A DNA stretch of 64,000 nt from Akebia trifoliata (GCA_017979445.1 CM030711.1:18926922-18990921), one strand, 5' to 3'; positions 10,755-22,903 are shown, numbered from the stretch's first letter. Numbers and translations are program-made. The notes: generated by a model not told the origin, from the sequence alone.

Positions 10755-12221
10755 TTGAGTGGAAGAGAGAAAGGTCAATTTCCTAGTCAGACTATCCCTA
10801 ACCCTAGAGGTCAACCTTTGATTCCAAAAGGATCAAAAGGTCAATACGAAGTAGGAAGCCATTCTGGAGTTCCACAAGACTCAGTCCAGGCTATCCACAC
10901 CTTGCGTTCGGAAAAGAAGGTGGACAACAAGGTCCAACCTATTGACACGGGAGAAAAGGTCTTAGAAAAGGATAAAGTTCAAAAAGAAGCCATAGAGTCT
11001 CCAACAGAGAAGAAGAAAGATTTGAAAAATCCTCCTATCATTTTGCCAATTCCAAAAGTTCCATTTCCCCATCGCCTTAGAGATTCTAAAAAAGGTAAGC
11101 AGTTTGAGGGTGTCTTAGAAGTCTTCCAAAATGTGCATATCAATATCCCATTCCTAAATGCCATTAAGCAGATACCTTCTTATGCGAAATTCTTAAAGGA
11201 TTTGACCATAGTTAAAAGGAAAACACCATTTCCTCGGGAAGCTATTATGGCAGCCCAAGCTTCGTCACTCATCCAACAAACGATTGCACCAAAATTTAAG
11301 GATCCTGGATGTCCGACAATTTCTATTCATATTGAAAATCAAGTGGTCGAAAAATGTCTCTTAGACTTAGGGGCCAGTGTGAACCTTTTACCATATTCGG
11401 TTTATAAACAATTAGGTTTGGGGGTTTTGAAACCCACAGATATCACGTTGAGTCTAGCCGATAGGTCCATAAAAATTCCAAAGGGTATAGTTGAGGACGT
11501 GATAGTTAAAGTCAAAGATTTCTATTTTCCTGTTGACTTTGTTGTCTTAGACACAGAGCCAGTCATCAATTCGAACAGTCATATTCCTATCATCTTAGGA
11601 CGTCCATTCTTAGCCACGTCTGACGCAGTCATTCGTTGTAGAAACGGAATTATGACTTTAGTATTTGGGGATATGAAAGTGAAACTAAACGTCTTCCACA
11701 ATTTCCAAGGAATTGATGTAGATGATGGTATGGAGGAAGTGAACATGATAGATACGCTAGTCAATCAAACGTATCAAGAATTAGGGTACTTTGATCCCCT
11801 AACGAAATGTTTAGCTCACTTTGGCCTTGACTTGGACGTAGAAGAGTCTATAAGCGAAGTCAATGCTTTGCTTGAATCCGTTCCACTCTTAGATTCTGTG
11901 CGGTGGCATGCAAAAACTGAAAGTCTTCCTGTACGCACATCCAATCTTGTTCCTTCTCATGTCGAGCCTCCAAAATCGGAACTCAAGTCTCTTCCAGAGA
12001 CCTTGAGATATGCATTTCTTGGTAAGAATCAAACCTTGCCTGTGATCATTTCCTCTCACCTCAATGAAGTCCAAGAGGGAAAGTTGTTAGGAGTATTAAG
12101 GGAACATCAAGAAGCTATTGGTTGGAACATAGCTGACATCAAGGGAATTAGTCCATCTGTGGTGATGCACCACATTCATTTAGAGGATTTTGCTAAACCT
12201 TCCTTAGAACCTCAGAGATGA
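10755..12221 (+). pseudogene. Athila protease and N-terminal pol
   Basis: In frame with gag after the TAG at 10740. The protease active site is LLDLGASVN near residue 204-208, and ILGRPFLA follows about 80 residues later, as in retropepsin-like domains. The first 170 residues are a charged linker. Residues from about 410 lead into the region ahead of the reverse transcriptase. The piece ends at a TGA (12219-12221). The protein would process the Athila polyprotein. Confidence 0.85.
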
Positions 12222-12311
12222 CTAAATCCTGTCATGAAAGACGTGGTTCGGATGGAAGTGATGAAATTGCTAGATGCGGGTATTATCTATCCTATCTCTG
12301 ACAGTCGTTGA

Positions 12312-13112
12312 GTGAGTCCTATACAAGTAGTTCCTAAGAAATCTGGTATCACTGTGGTAGTGAACCAAGACGACGAATTAATCCCCACTCGAGTCCAAAA
12401 TGGATGGAGAGTGTGTATCGATTATAGGAAACTCAACTCGATGACTCCTAAGGATCATTTCCCCTTACCTTTCATTGATAAAATGTTAGAGCGTCTAGCA
12501 AGACATTCTTATTATTGCTTCTTAGATGGTTATTCCGGGTACAACAAGATACATGTTGCTCCAATCGATCAAGAGAAAACAACGTTCACCTGTCCCTTTG
12601 GAACTTTCGCGTATCGTCGCATGCCTTTTGGATTATGCAATGCACCCGCTACTTTTCAACGGTGCATGATGAGTATATTTTCCGACATGCTAGAAAGATA
12701 TCTCGTAGTGTTCATGGACGATTTTTCAATTTTTGGATCAAGTTTTGAGGAATGTCTCCATCACTTGACTTTGGTCATTCAACGTTGCAAAGAGGTAAAT
12801 CTAGTCCTCAATTGGGAAAAATGCCATTTCATGGTAACATCGGGGATTGTGCTAGGGCACATTGTTTCTGCTAAAGGGATTGAGATAGATAAGGCAAAGG
12901 TAGGTCTAATTGAAAAAATACCACCTCCTAAAACGGTCAAAGAAATTAGGTCATTCCTAGGCCATGCGGGTTTTTATCGTAGATTCATTAAAGATTTCGG
13001 GAAAATCTCGAAGCCTTTATGTGAGCTATTGGGAAAGGATGTTCCTTTCGACTTTTCAGAGTCATGTCTCTCTGCGTTCAACAAGCTCAAGTTCGAGTTA
13101 ACCTCGGCACCC
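12312..13112 (+). pseudogene. Athila reverse transcriptase, truncated by deletion
   Basis: Same frame as the upstream pol, after stops at 12219 and 12309. The RT blocks are present: RVCIDYRKLNSMTPKDHF, FLDGYSGYNKI, MPFGLCNAPATF and the catalytic FMDD (residues about 134-137), then the connection block IRSFLGHAGFYRRFIKDF. After LTSAPI the frame runs directly into LTR sequence at 13113, so RNase H and integrase are gone. The last 20 or so residues of the open frame (to 13178) are translated LTR, not protein. Confidence 0.9.
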
Positions 13113-13913
13113 ATCCAAGACTCCTTTAATCTAAGGCTCTTTGCCTATTATCTTATTTTTTGTATTTTCATTTTCTAGTTATTTCCTTCTGGCTAATTAG
13201 TCTTGTAAGAAGTAGAAGAAGAAGAAGTTGTAATTTTCTCCATGAAATGAAGAAAAGTTCTTTCATCTCTTATCTTCCCTCTCTTGCAATGACATTAGGT
13301 TAAGTTCCCCTCCATTGGAGAGTGGAAAAGCCTAAAGCAAGTTCTTGTGTTATTTTTAATTTCATGCCTTTCTTTTATTTAAAATGCTTATGAATTCTCT
13401 ATAAGTTTCTTGCACCTATTATTCTTAATATAGATACTTTATGCTTAGATTAGATCAAGATAAAGTATGCTTAAACTAGATAATTGGTAGTAGGAAGTTT
13501 TCAAAGAATTCTACTTTGTTTATGTTCCCTTATTTCATTTCATTTGCAAAACTTTCCGATCTAAGGAGCTAACACCAAGCCCTTACGATTGAGTTATAAA
13601 AAGGATTGAAACTAAGAATTGCTCATCAACATGTTCTAGGTAGATCCACCTCTAATGGTGTTTTAATTTCATAAGTTTACTTGCTTTTAATTTCATTTAC
13701 TTTAGTCTCTTTTCTAGTAATTTTACATTTTTTTATAAGTTCAAAAATACAAAGAAAAACAGTTTTAATTCTTTTTAGTTAATTTGAATTTTATCTTCTT
13801 AGCTTAACTCTATTCCTCCTTTCTCTTGGGTTCGATCCCCTACTTGCCCTACAAGTAAGGTAAACGTAAGATTATTATTAACTCCGGTGAGAAGAACAAC
13901 GATAGTCTCTTCA
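13113..13913 (+). repeat. Truncated 3' LTR of Athila element
   Basis: These 801 bp match 7282-8082 of the 5' LTR, same length, about 20 substitutions by eye. The first 413 bp of the LTR are absent. It ends in TCTCTTCA where the 5' LTR has TCTCATCA. Confidence 0.92.
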
Positions 13914-14480
13914 TAGCGCACAATGCTGAGCAAGGGTCCACTTAAATACCTCTCGTCTAGATTAGACGTAGTCTATCCCCCTCGTACAGTAGGGTACAAC
14001 GGGGCAAGATCTTACTTAGGCACCAGTTTTGACCAAGAAGTGCAATTGATATACTTAGATTATCTTTTATACCTACGGGTACGAGTCAAGAGTTATAGCT
14101 TTCATAAATGGTTTGGCATCCCGCGAGGGGACCGACCACGTACTAGTACTACGTTGGCAATCGGGACATGTGACTGTGTGGCTTACAATAGGTCAAAGGT
14201 TCAGGTCGCTCCAGCCTGGGTGCATCAATATACCTTTCAGAATCACCTGATCGGATGGTATTGACGTTCCTAGTTTGATATACCCTAGGGTACGTGACTG
14301 GAGTTGTGGTTTTCATGAATGACGTCGCATCTCCGAAGAGACCGGGCCACGCACTAGTGCCACGTTGGCTAAATGGGACGTGTAAGTGAGTAAAGCAGTA
14401 AACGTGCATGTGGTGTGTGCAAAGCAGGGTGGGGTGTACCCGGGGCCTTTTTCAAACAAATGGGCCCATGGCCCTGATCA
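13914..14480 (-). other. Conserved leader block of element M, distal part
   Basis: Resumes the leader interrupted at 6868. The reverse strand matches about 38762-39320 of C and 25322-25880 of A, including the GGGCCCATTTGTTTG edge and repeated GTATATCAA motifs. It is non-coding in all three copies, with no shared open frame. Confidence 0.8.
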
Positions 14481-16547
14481 TACCATCATACATTTAATCA
14501 AAACCAAAATCATTCAAATCATATGAATATTCAATTAAAATCAACACCACTCAACTCATATGAATATTTAATCGAGGTCAATCACCATTCCAATCACATA
14601 AATATTTAATCACAATCAACATTATGACCAACATCAAACATGTATTCCAAATGATATTATGGCATATTAAATAAGCAATCAACATGAATTAATAATATGA
14701 TCCGAATCATTGAAATAAACTCATGGTTCCAAGTCTCACCAAAGTTTATATAGTCCAATCAAGATTATTTTGGGGCGACCAAAAATAATTCAAAATTCCT
14801 AAGGATATCGAATTGAGGGTATAATAATGATCAACGAAATAGAGAGGATAGTTTAAAAAAACACAAGATGAGCCCGATCAAAAGAAATTCAGAAAACAAA
14901 AAAAACTTGAACATATGTTGCCATTAGCAACATTTAAAAATTTTGATTTCATTGTTTTTTGAACTTCCTTTTTAAAAAAAAACTTTCTAATCTTTATTTT
15001 TTTATTTTGATTTTCCTTTTTGTGAAACAAATTAATTTCCATTTTTTTTAGAAAACAAATTGATTTTAAAAAACCAAGATAATTTTGTGAAACAGATTAT
15101 ATGCCGCTGCCAACAATCGAACTCATCCATTATTACATCTAGATCAGCTTTAGGTGCCGTTTTAAAACAACACAACCACGTCGAGATCAACCTTAGGGGC
15201 TGTTTTAGAACAACAGACCCACTTGAATCTAATTCAGAAAAATAAGAACCCCCTCACATGAAAAATCAGAACTTCCAAAGCCGTCTACTTCTACACAAAC
15301 CCAACGGAGATATCGAGCAAACAATGTGTGAAAAAAAAATAGAGCTGAGAGAATCAAAACAACGTTGCAGCCAAATGGGATTATTCGATGATTTATCTGT
15401 CATCTTGGTTTGTTGAGACGGAGAAAACCTCTATGAACCACCGGCTAATGATTTTAATCTTTTATTTAAAAGAAAGAGGATGAGGAACCGAGCTTCAACC
15501 AATCTCCACAGAGATCTTCATGTTCGAACTTGAGATCGAATGGATCTATCTTACAAGAACGGCTGACTGGAAAAAATAGCCATCGAAATCGAGAGATGAA
15601 CTGATATTATACTGAATAGAAACATAGAGATGATGCTCAAAACCGAGTTTAGGCAAGTGAGGATTGATCTTAATCGAACTGTTCATCTCACGTAGCAGAT
15701 CGTGTCATCTTTTATTCCATCGTTTCCATCGTTTACTGGCTCGATTGAGAAGTAGAGGCAGGCTTGATCGATTGATATCTCGATCGCTCGAGATCCACAA
15801 ATTGGAGCATGGGTTTGGTAGAGGAGAAGCGTTCTCAAGTCTCTGTCGAGACAGAGAGGATTGAATGGGGAAGAAGGTCTCTTTTAAAAGAGCTAATTAA
15901 GATATTTGAAATAAGAGTGGGTTTTCGCTTATGGCACCCCATTGAAAATCTTTGGATTTAAAACCTCACATTGCTTTATACTTGGGGCACACCAATGAAG
16001 GCTACTGTTGGCAGAAACTTCAAAGGAATTTTTTTTTTTTTTTTTAAATATGTGATGTCAATGGGCAGCATCTCTTGCCTATAAAACATCTAAAAAATAA
16101 AAAATGAAAAACAACCAACTAAAAACAAGTTATATATCGAACATGTTTCCCTTTTTTTTTATTTTTTTATTTTTTAAAAAAAAATAATCCTTTCTCATCC
16201 AAAACTAATCGACATACCTTAAAAAAAGAAAATCATTTGTTTCATTATTTCATCCTCAATGATCGTTATTCCACCCTCAACAAAGTATCCGTTGAAACTT
16301 GGTATTATTTGAAGTCACCCTAAGTGCCTTTCGATTGAATTATATGAAAATAATAATATGCTAGAATAACGTATTCAAAGTTGAACCAAAATTAATGGTT
16401 AAACCCACCAATATATAATATAAAAAAATTGATAAACGAACAATAAAAAACAAACTAACTAACAATTAAATAGAATCAACTAAAAATAAAAACTAGGTCA
16501 TTGGCAATGTTCCCATACTTGGGGTTTTTCAAGTCTGATCCTCAATG
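14481..16547 (-). other. Proximal leader of element M
   Basis: About 2 kb of AT-rich non-coding leader between the conserved block and the primer site. A stretch near 14770-14820 (reverse strand) matches the leaders of A and C. The part at 15300-15900 is less AT-rich, and I recognise no protein in it on either strand. Homopolymer A/T runs occur near 14940-15060 and 16030-16200. Confidence 0.65.
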
Positions 16548-16565
16548 TCTCCAGTGGAGTCGCCA
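16548..16565 (-). promoter_or_regulatory. Primer-binding site of element M
   Basis: On the minus strand the bases TGGCGACTCCACTGGAGA begin one base after the LTR end. The same site, with one or two changes, follows LTR1 (22886) and LTR2 (34984). The TGG start fits pairing with a tRNA CCA end; I did not assign the tRNA. Confidence 0.8.
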
Positions 16566-16566
16566 T

Positions 16567-18300
16567 TGAAAGCGCCCTCGATCCGCGGGGTGCGCGGATC
16601 CGCTCTTGACCCTTGAGGTTTGGGAGTCGCCACCTAGTTGTTAAGGTCTAGGAACCAAACTGACTCTAAACAAAGGTAAACTAATCTACGAAAGAGAAAA
16701 AGAGTCCGGGGATCACGTTACGGGGTTGGAAGGTGTTAGGCACCAATCCCGCCCGGCCAAAACCGGTCTCTACTAACTTTCCAAGTAAATTACATTGTTA
16801 AAACCTAGATAAAAATAAATAAATAAAAAATTTACCTTTCCGATAGCAAGGACTTTGTTCCCTCAGATCTGATAAAATAGCTCCTTATACCGTACTCCTT
16901 TGCTTCGTTCTGTCTCTAGATTTGATTTCGGATCTCCGAGGTAAGGTATCTCCTTATTTTTGAATCTGAACTCTTCAGGTTCGTTGCGGATTTGGAGGTG
17001 TTTTTGGAGGGCTTTTAGGTGTTTTCTAGGCTAAAATTGAAGGAGGGATGTTAGGTAAGGAGTTGGGACTCCAAAACTAGGGTTTATGGGAGGCTAGGGG
17101 GGCTTCTAGACCTACTTCTCTTAGGGTTTATGATTTGATACGAAAATAGGGTGTGAGCACCTCTATTTATAGATTTTTTTAGGGATTGATTTGGATAGAG
17201 TTAGTATTTAATTAGAGTTCTTTTAATTAGAGTTGTGTTTTAGTTAGACTTGTTTTAAGTAGAATTGTGTTTTAATTAGAATTGTTTTAGGTAGAATTAT
17301 TTTTAAGTTAGAACTCTATTAGATTGAGTTATTATTTAATTAGAACTCTATTATGACTTTTGATCTTATTTGATTGACTTTTAATGTTTTGACTTTAGTC
17401 TTAATTGATTGATTTTTAATATCTTGACTTCAGTCTTGCTTAATTGACTTTAATTTTGACTTCAGTTTCACTTGATTGACTTTAATACCTTGACTTCAGT
17501 CTTGCTTGATTTACTTTTAATTTTTGGAGAACCCCCCTCTAAAATATCTTTAATTCTTTGAACCCCCAAATGGAGGGGTCCTTAAAGAAATACTCCACGA
17601 ACCCTCAACAATTTTACTTGAAAATCCAATTGATCAATTTTTTAATTCAAAATTTTAAATTAATTTCATCAATGTTTCACTTTAATTATTTAATGTTTTA
17701 TTTATTAATTTCGAAAATTTTAATTATGAAAATTGTTAAATTACCGTTTTGCCCCCAGAGAGGACTTTTCACGTTTTAAGTCGGTTTTTAATGTTCTAGG
17801 ATGTTTTAGAATTGATTTTTCGTAAGGAATTCAATGGAAATATTAGTTTGTGTCATTTATGAAATTTTTTGTGTGAAATGGTCGTGAACTTTATGAGGGG
17901 CATTTTCGTAATTTTGTCGAATTTTGTTAAAATTGGCGAAATGATTTATTTGGTTTCTATTTTTTATTTTATGTGTTTGAATGGGTTTTCCTAAGCATAA
18001 CGTAGGCTCTAGGATTGTTTTGAGGTTAGGGGTATTTTGATAATTTGGTCGATTTTTAGTGATTTTTATCATGAAGCTTCTTTTTGATCTGCAAGATGAT
18101 GGTTTCTATGTTTCTGGGGTCATATTTTCCTTGCGTAGCGTGATTTCTAAGGTTTTGTCAGTTCGAGATACGTCATCTGGAGTTCTGAAACACATTTGGT
18201 AATAAAATAAAGTAATGGAATACACATCCATCATTGGGAATCATTATGATCGGGTTACTGAGTTGATTAATCAGGCGAGTGCAAAAATGGGGTGTCTACA
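16567..18300 (-). repeat. 5' LTR of element M (1734 bp)
   Basis: On the minus strand it starts TGTAGACACCCC (18300 downward) and ends GGGCGCTTTCA at 16567. It contains a CTATAAATAG TATA-like box (about 17163-17175), repeated GACTTTAAT/AGTC units in U3 (about 17350-17520), and the conserved hairpin-like GGTGTTAGGCACC segment near 16732-16744. The same family occurs at 21413, 31647, 32434, 44085 and 63028. Confidence 0.92.
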
Positions 18301-19850
18301 CATAGGTAACTAAAGATTTAATATAGATGTGGCGTTGGATAGGTAGGGTGTAGCCAAGATGACAAGGAAACCCAAAGAGGCCATCCAAGAGTATGCTCAA
18401 CAATGGAGGGAGTCCACTTCGCAAATGAAGCCTCTCATGATAGAAATTGAGATGAACACAACGTTCATCTCAACATTAGTATATCATTACTATACTCATC
18501 TCATAGGGTACACCTCGTCCAATTTTTCCTTATTGATTCAGATTGTTGATAAGATAGATGATGGCTTGAAGTCAGGAATGATTATAAATTGGACAGCTCC
18601 ACAACGTGGTGCTTCATCTAGTGGAGTAGTACAAAAGAAACCAGTAGCTACAAAAAAGAAAAATGATGAATGGTAGGATAACTATGTGCAACCAGCTCAA
18701 GTATTAGTTCATTTTCCAACTATAGTACCGAAAGCACTCGTAACTTTTCAAGTTCCACCAAACCATCTATATCAAGCACAACAACCCCAAGAAGGGCCAT
18801 ACAATAATCAACAATAGTTTCAATTTCAAGCACAACCACAATAACATCAATATCAACAACCTTACAATAACAACTAGTACAACAACAATAACCAGCAATA
18901 GAAAAAAAAGAGTTTACTCGATTGCCAATAAAATTATTAGAGCTTTTTCCTACCCTTGTCAAGGGAGGTTCTGTATGGGAGCTCCTAGTCATCCCACAGA
19001 CCGGTGTTGAAAATTAAGAAATGTTGTTTAGACCTTCATAGATAGGAAGCTTATAGTTTTGGATCCCGTACCAATGTAACATAATATCAATCAAAATCCC
19101 CTTCCAGCTCATAATGGTAATGGAAATGGTGCAAGGCTGGCAAATACAATAAACACAATCTTTGATGAAGAGTTAAATTTCGATCCCTCACAACTGATCA
19201 TTTCTTTAGGGTTTACTTTAAACCCAATACCTCAATCAACATCATCCTCCCCAAAATCAAATTAACACTCCCATTTGTATCACTACCTAGTTCGGAGGCC
19301 TCATCCTAAGCCCCTTACCATATTCTCCAAACCCACCACCTCTAATTGTATCCTCAAACTTCGTCACTCCGTCCAACATCACACCACTCTCATTACTTTG
19401 AAATCTGCCACCACTTATCATTCACACACCTATTTCGTCCTCGCCCACTACACAACCACCTCCTTTCATCCTTCATGTTGAACTAGAACTTTCCCAACTC
19501 ACTTTCAAAACTTCAAAACCCTTCCTTTATATATCCAACAAGGTTGTGCTTTGGAGTTACAAAATAGATTTAGTATTCCTAAAAGAATGAGGAAAAGTCG
19601 AGAAGATAAAAAAGTTAAGAAACTAAATAAGGAAGAGGAGCCAAAGGATGTAGACCTCATTACTAGGGCAGAAAAAGTAGTGAGAATGACTAAAAAATGG
19701 AAAAATAGGAAAATAAAAAGACAATGAGAATAATACTAAGAAAGAAAAATGGAAGCAGATAGTTATAGAAGTCAATGAAAGCAGTAAAGAGCTACAGAAT
19801 GAACTGACTAAGGGTACAGAAAATACCAAAAAAAATGAGAAAAGGGAATG
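18301..19850 (+). pseudogene. Older Tat-type gag fragment
   Basis: Directly at the edge of M's LTR a plus-strand gag resumes in mid-domain: after a stop near 18350 it reads KMTRKPKEAIQEYAQQWRES, typical of Tat gag proteins. Open frame 18359-18676 covers the end of the gag domain. With several stops the translation then shows a Gln/Asn-rich stretch (18680-18900), an EFTRLPIKLLELFPTL-like motif (about 18905-18960), an NPLPAH motif near 19100 and a Lys-rich tail to about 19850. It differs from the gag of M and A, so it belongs to another Tat subfamily. Its N-terminal part is not seen at M's other side within the window. Confidence 0.72.
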
Positions 19851-21412
19851 AAACTGTGAAATATTAGAATCACACCCGAAGGGTGATGTCTACATTTTAC
19901 ATTGTTGTGTTATATGTGTGTGGATGAACAATATCTAAGAGTAAATGACTTTCAGTTGCATGTTTATTTACGATTATGTGTTGTGTATTGTTATTTATCT
20001 TAGGCCAGTAGGTCACAATTGTATATTAGGAAATTGCATATTCATTATCAACTATATAATGTTAATTTATTACTTGTTTTCAAAGATAATAAATGATATG
20101 TATATGTAACTATTTTGAGAATTATTAAAGAGCTTAAGAATATCTAAAGGTATAGTTCGTCATATCATCCGGAGTGATATACTATCCTAAAATATACAAT
20201 AGGGACAACCAAACTCATATATGGTATGGGACACGTATGAGAGTGGAGTCATAACTAGAATCCAAGTTTATACATTTATCTTTTTCAATGAACTTGTAAT
20301 GTAAAGGTGGTCGTATACGAGTGGGAATGTATAATGGGAATCACATGCACGCCTGATAGGCATAGATGAAGATGATTGGTCAGTGATCACTTACAATCTA
20401 GAATAATCGAATGTTTTGACATATCGAAAAGAGAGAAATTACTTACGATCACATCAAAAAATGATCCAGCAAATGTGTTAATGCATCTACCAACCACAAA
20501 ATCAGGAACTAATACTTTATTATTGGAACATCATATCCTGACTGGGAGCGATCCAATCATAAAATCCCAACTCTCTAATTTCACTACTTCACCATTGTGT
20601 ATTATATATTTGTTGTCTTATTTTGGATTATAAAATGAAAAACATGTTTATTATTTCAATTTTATCAATTAGATAGTGCAAGAAGAAAATGTTATAGTGA
20701 GTACTGTTAATTAATATAATGTGAATTTTTAATTACTTAGTTGCTCATCCCTGATTATATATACTAATTAATCGTAGTTTATTCTTTAAAACTTTGCATA
20801 TATTGAAATGATTTAGAATGCTTACTCGTTCAAGCTAGGATGAGGTTATTGGCAGGAATTATTTGCTTCCCTCCTTGGTAATCATTGTTATTCACCATTT
20901 CCTTCTCATTTTTTTAGTTTTAGGTTCTACACTTGACGAGGTTGATGTAGAGCAATGTTAACAAGGATTATTTTGTAGGTCAGATAGACGATTAAAATCT
21001 TTTACCTAGTGAGTACTATAACTACTAGTAACATCAATTTCGTCCAGGTTATATTATAGATTTTGGTTAAGCGTTAGAATTTTATTAGAGAGAGGAATTT
21101 CTGTATAATCTTGTATATTAATTACTTATTATGTACTCTGATCTACTATACATTGTTAGATGTATTTAAATTTTCATTATTATTTTATTTTGTATATATA
21201 TATATATATATATTATGTATATTGTTTATCAAGTGAAGCAAGTACTTAAGTATTTTGGAATGCTAAAGTAAATAAAAAAAAATCATGTCAAACTTTCGAT
21301 GCGCCATCTAGTACCTCGAGATTTGACATGGGACTTTATGTTAGTGTTTTGGGGGGGCACAGATGGTATCAAAGCATAGCACTAAATTCACATAGGATAT
21401 AAATGTACTATG
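19851..21412 (+). other. Unresolved repeat-like region with orphan primer site
   Basis: No credible gene. A (TA)n microsatellite lies at about 21196-21217. At 21364-21375 TGGTATCAAAGC resembles the initiator-tRNA-Met primer site of copia and chromovirus elements, preceded by a GGGGGGGCAC end, so the preceding DNA may be a worn LTR cut off by LTR1 at 21413. I could not find its left end. Confidence 0.4.
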
Positions 21413-22884
21413 TGTAGACACCCCATTTTTGCACTCACCTTATTAATCAACTCGTCAACCCGATTACAACGGTTCCCAATGATGGATGTTTATTCCAATG
21501 CTCTATTTGGTTACCAGATGTGTTTCAGAAATTCGGATGAGGCATCTCGAAAAAATAAAACTGTAGAAATCACGCTACACTAGGAAAATATGAGTCCAAA
21601 AACATAGAAATCATCATCTTGCAGACAAAAAGAAGTTTTACGATAAAAATTACTAAAAAATGATCAAATTATCAAAATACCCCTAACCTCAAAATATCTT
21701 GAAATACATTACGCTTAGGAAAATATTTTTCAAACACATAAAATAATAAATCGAAATTAAATAAATTATTTTACCAATTTTCACAAAATTTGATAAAATT
21801 ACGAAAATACCCCTCATAAAATTCACGACCATTTCGCACAAAAAATTTCATAAATGATACAAACCAATATTCTCATTGAATTCCTTACGAAAAATCACTT
21901 CCAAAACATCCTAGAACATTGAAAAATGACTTAAAATGTAAAAGTCCCTCCCAAGGGCAAAATAGTAATTTTACAATTTTAATAATTAAAATTTTTGAAA
22001 TTAATAATTAAAATATTAATTAATGTAAAGTGAAATCCTAATTAAAATTAAAGTCAATCAAGTAAGACTTAAGTCAAAATCCTAAAATCAAGTCAATCAA
22101 GTGTGACTTAAGTTAAAACCCTAATCAATCTAATAAGACCAAAGTCAAAACCCTGATAAAATTCTAATTAAACTCTAAAAGTATCTAATACAATTCTAAT
22201 TAAACTCTAAAACTATCTAAAATAATTCTAATTAAACACTAACTCTATCTAAAAAGCACCTAAAAAATCTATAAATAAGGGTCTCTACAATCTATTTTCT
22301 GATCCAAGAAAAAAAACCCTAGAAAATGTAGGTCAATGAACCTCCCCAACCTTCCCAAAATCTTAATTTTGAAGTCCTAACTCCTTATCTAACACCCATA
22401 CCCCAACTTCAGCTCAAAAAACACCCAAAAACCCTTTTAAAACACCTTGAAATCCATAAAAAATCAGAAAACTCATATATCAAAGAAGAAAATACCTCAA
22501 CTTGGAGATCCGAAATCAGATCCGATGACGGGCGAATAGCAAGAAAATACATACGAGGATACTCTCTGCCAGTGCTGAGGGAATCGTTGTAATCCGTGAG
22601 GTAATCTTCTTTTTTATTATTATTATTTGTTGTGTTTTTGGTCTGTTGTGCAATGTAATCGTTTTGGGAATTAGTAGAGATCAGCGTTTGCCAGGCGGGG
22701 TTGGTGCCTAACACCTTCCAACCCCGTAACGTGATCTCCGGACCCGTATTTTCTTTCGTAGATTAGTGTTATTTTCCTTTTAGAGTCAATGTTCGGTTCG
22801 TAGACCGTAATAACTAGGTGGCGACTCCCAAACCTCAAAGGTAAAAAATGGATCCGCATGCCCCGCGGATCGAGGGCGCTTTCA
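21413..22884 (+). repeat. LTR1 (5' LTR of element A, 1472 bp)
   Basis: Starts TGTAGACACCCC, ends GGGCGCTTTCA. The TATA-like box CTATAAATAAGGG is near 22269-22281. It has only two or three of the AGTCAATCAAGT repeats in U3. Its right half differs clearly from LTR3. Confidence 0.92.
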
Positions 22885-22885
22885 G

Positions 22886-22903
22886 TGGCGACTCCGCTGG
22901 AGA
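22886..22903 (+). promoter_or_regulatory. Primer-binding site of element A
   Basis: TGGCGACTCCGCTGGAGA, one base after LTR1; one change from the site of M. Confidence 0.8.

Larger units (their letters stand above)
6869..13913 (+). mobile_element. Athila-lineage Ty3/gypsy element nested in M's leader
   Basis: The element has a full 5' LTR (6869-8082) starting TGATGAG and ending CTCATCA, a tRNA-Asp-type primer-binding site, a leader, one continuous gag-pol frame broken by four stops, and a truncated 3' LTR (13113-13913). Integrase, RNase H, any env-like ORF and the first part of the 3' LTR are missing through one internal deletion. By eye the 801 comparable bases of the two LTRs differ at about 20 sites, so the insertion is fairly recent relative to its host element. 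Gag and RT sequence are of Athila type. Confidence 0.93.
1..18300 (-). mobile_element. Tat/Ogre-like Ty3/gypsy LTR retrotransposon 'M', partial, interrupted
   Basis: Read on the minus strand the order is 5' LTR (16567-18300), primer-binding site, a leader of several kb, an extra ORF1 upstream of gag, gag, protease, reverse transcriptase and the start of RNase H at the window edge. An additional ORF ahead of gag, the DNGS-type protease and the YVDDMIVKS form of the RT box are characteristic of the Tat/Ogre branch. RNase H, integrase and the 3' LTR continue left of the window. A 7-kb Athila element (6869-13913) splits the leader, and point stops break each ORF, so it cannot be autonomous. The 5' LTR abuts a gag fragment of another element at 18301, so M inserted into older repeat DNA. 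Confidence 0.9.

Noticed and set aside
12312..13178. Full extent of the RT ORF as protein
   Set aside because: Codons after about 13112 are LTR sequence joined by a deletion.
13914..14480. First taken as an LTR because it recurs at 25322 and 38762
   Set aside because: True LTR ends (TGTAGACA...CTTTCA) with primer sites lie further upstream; this block is internal leader.
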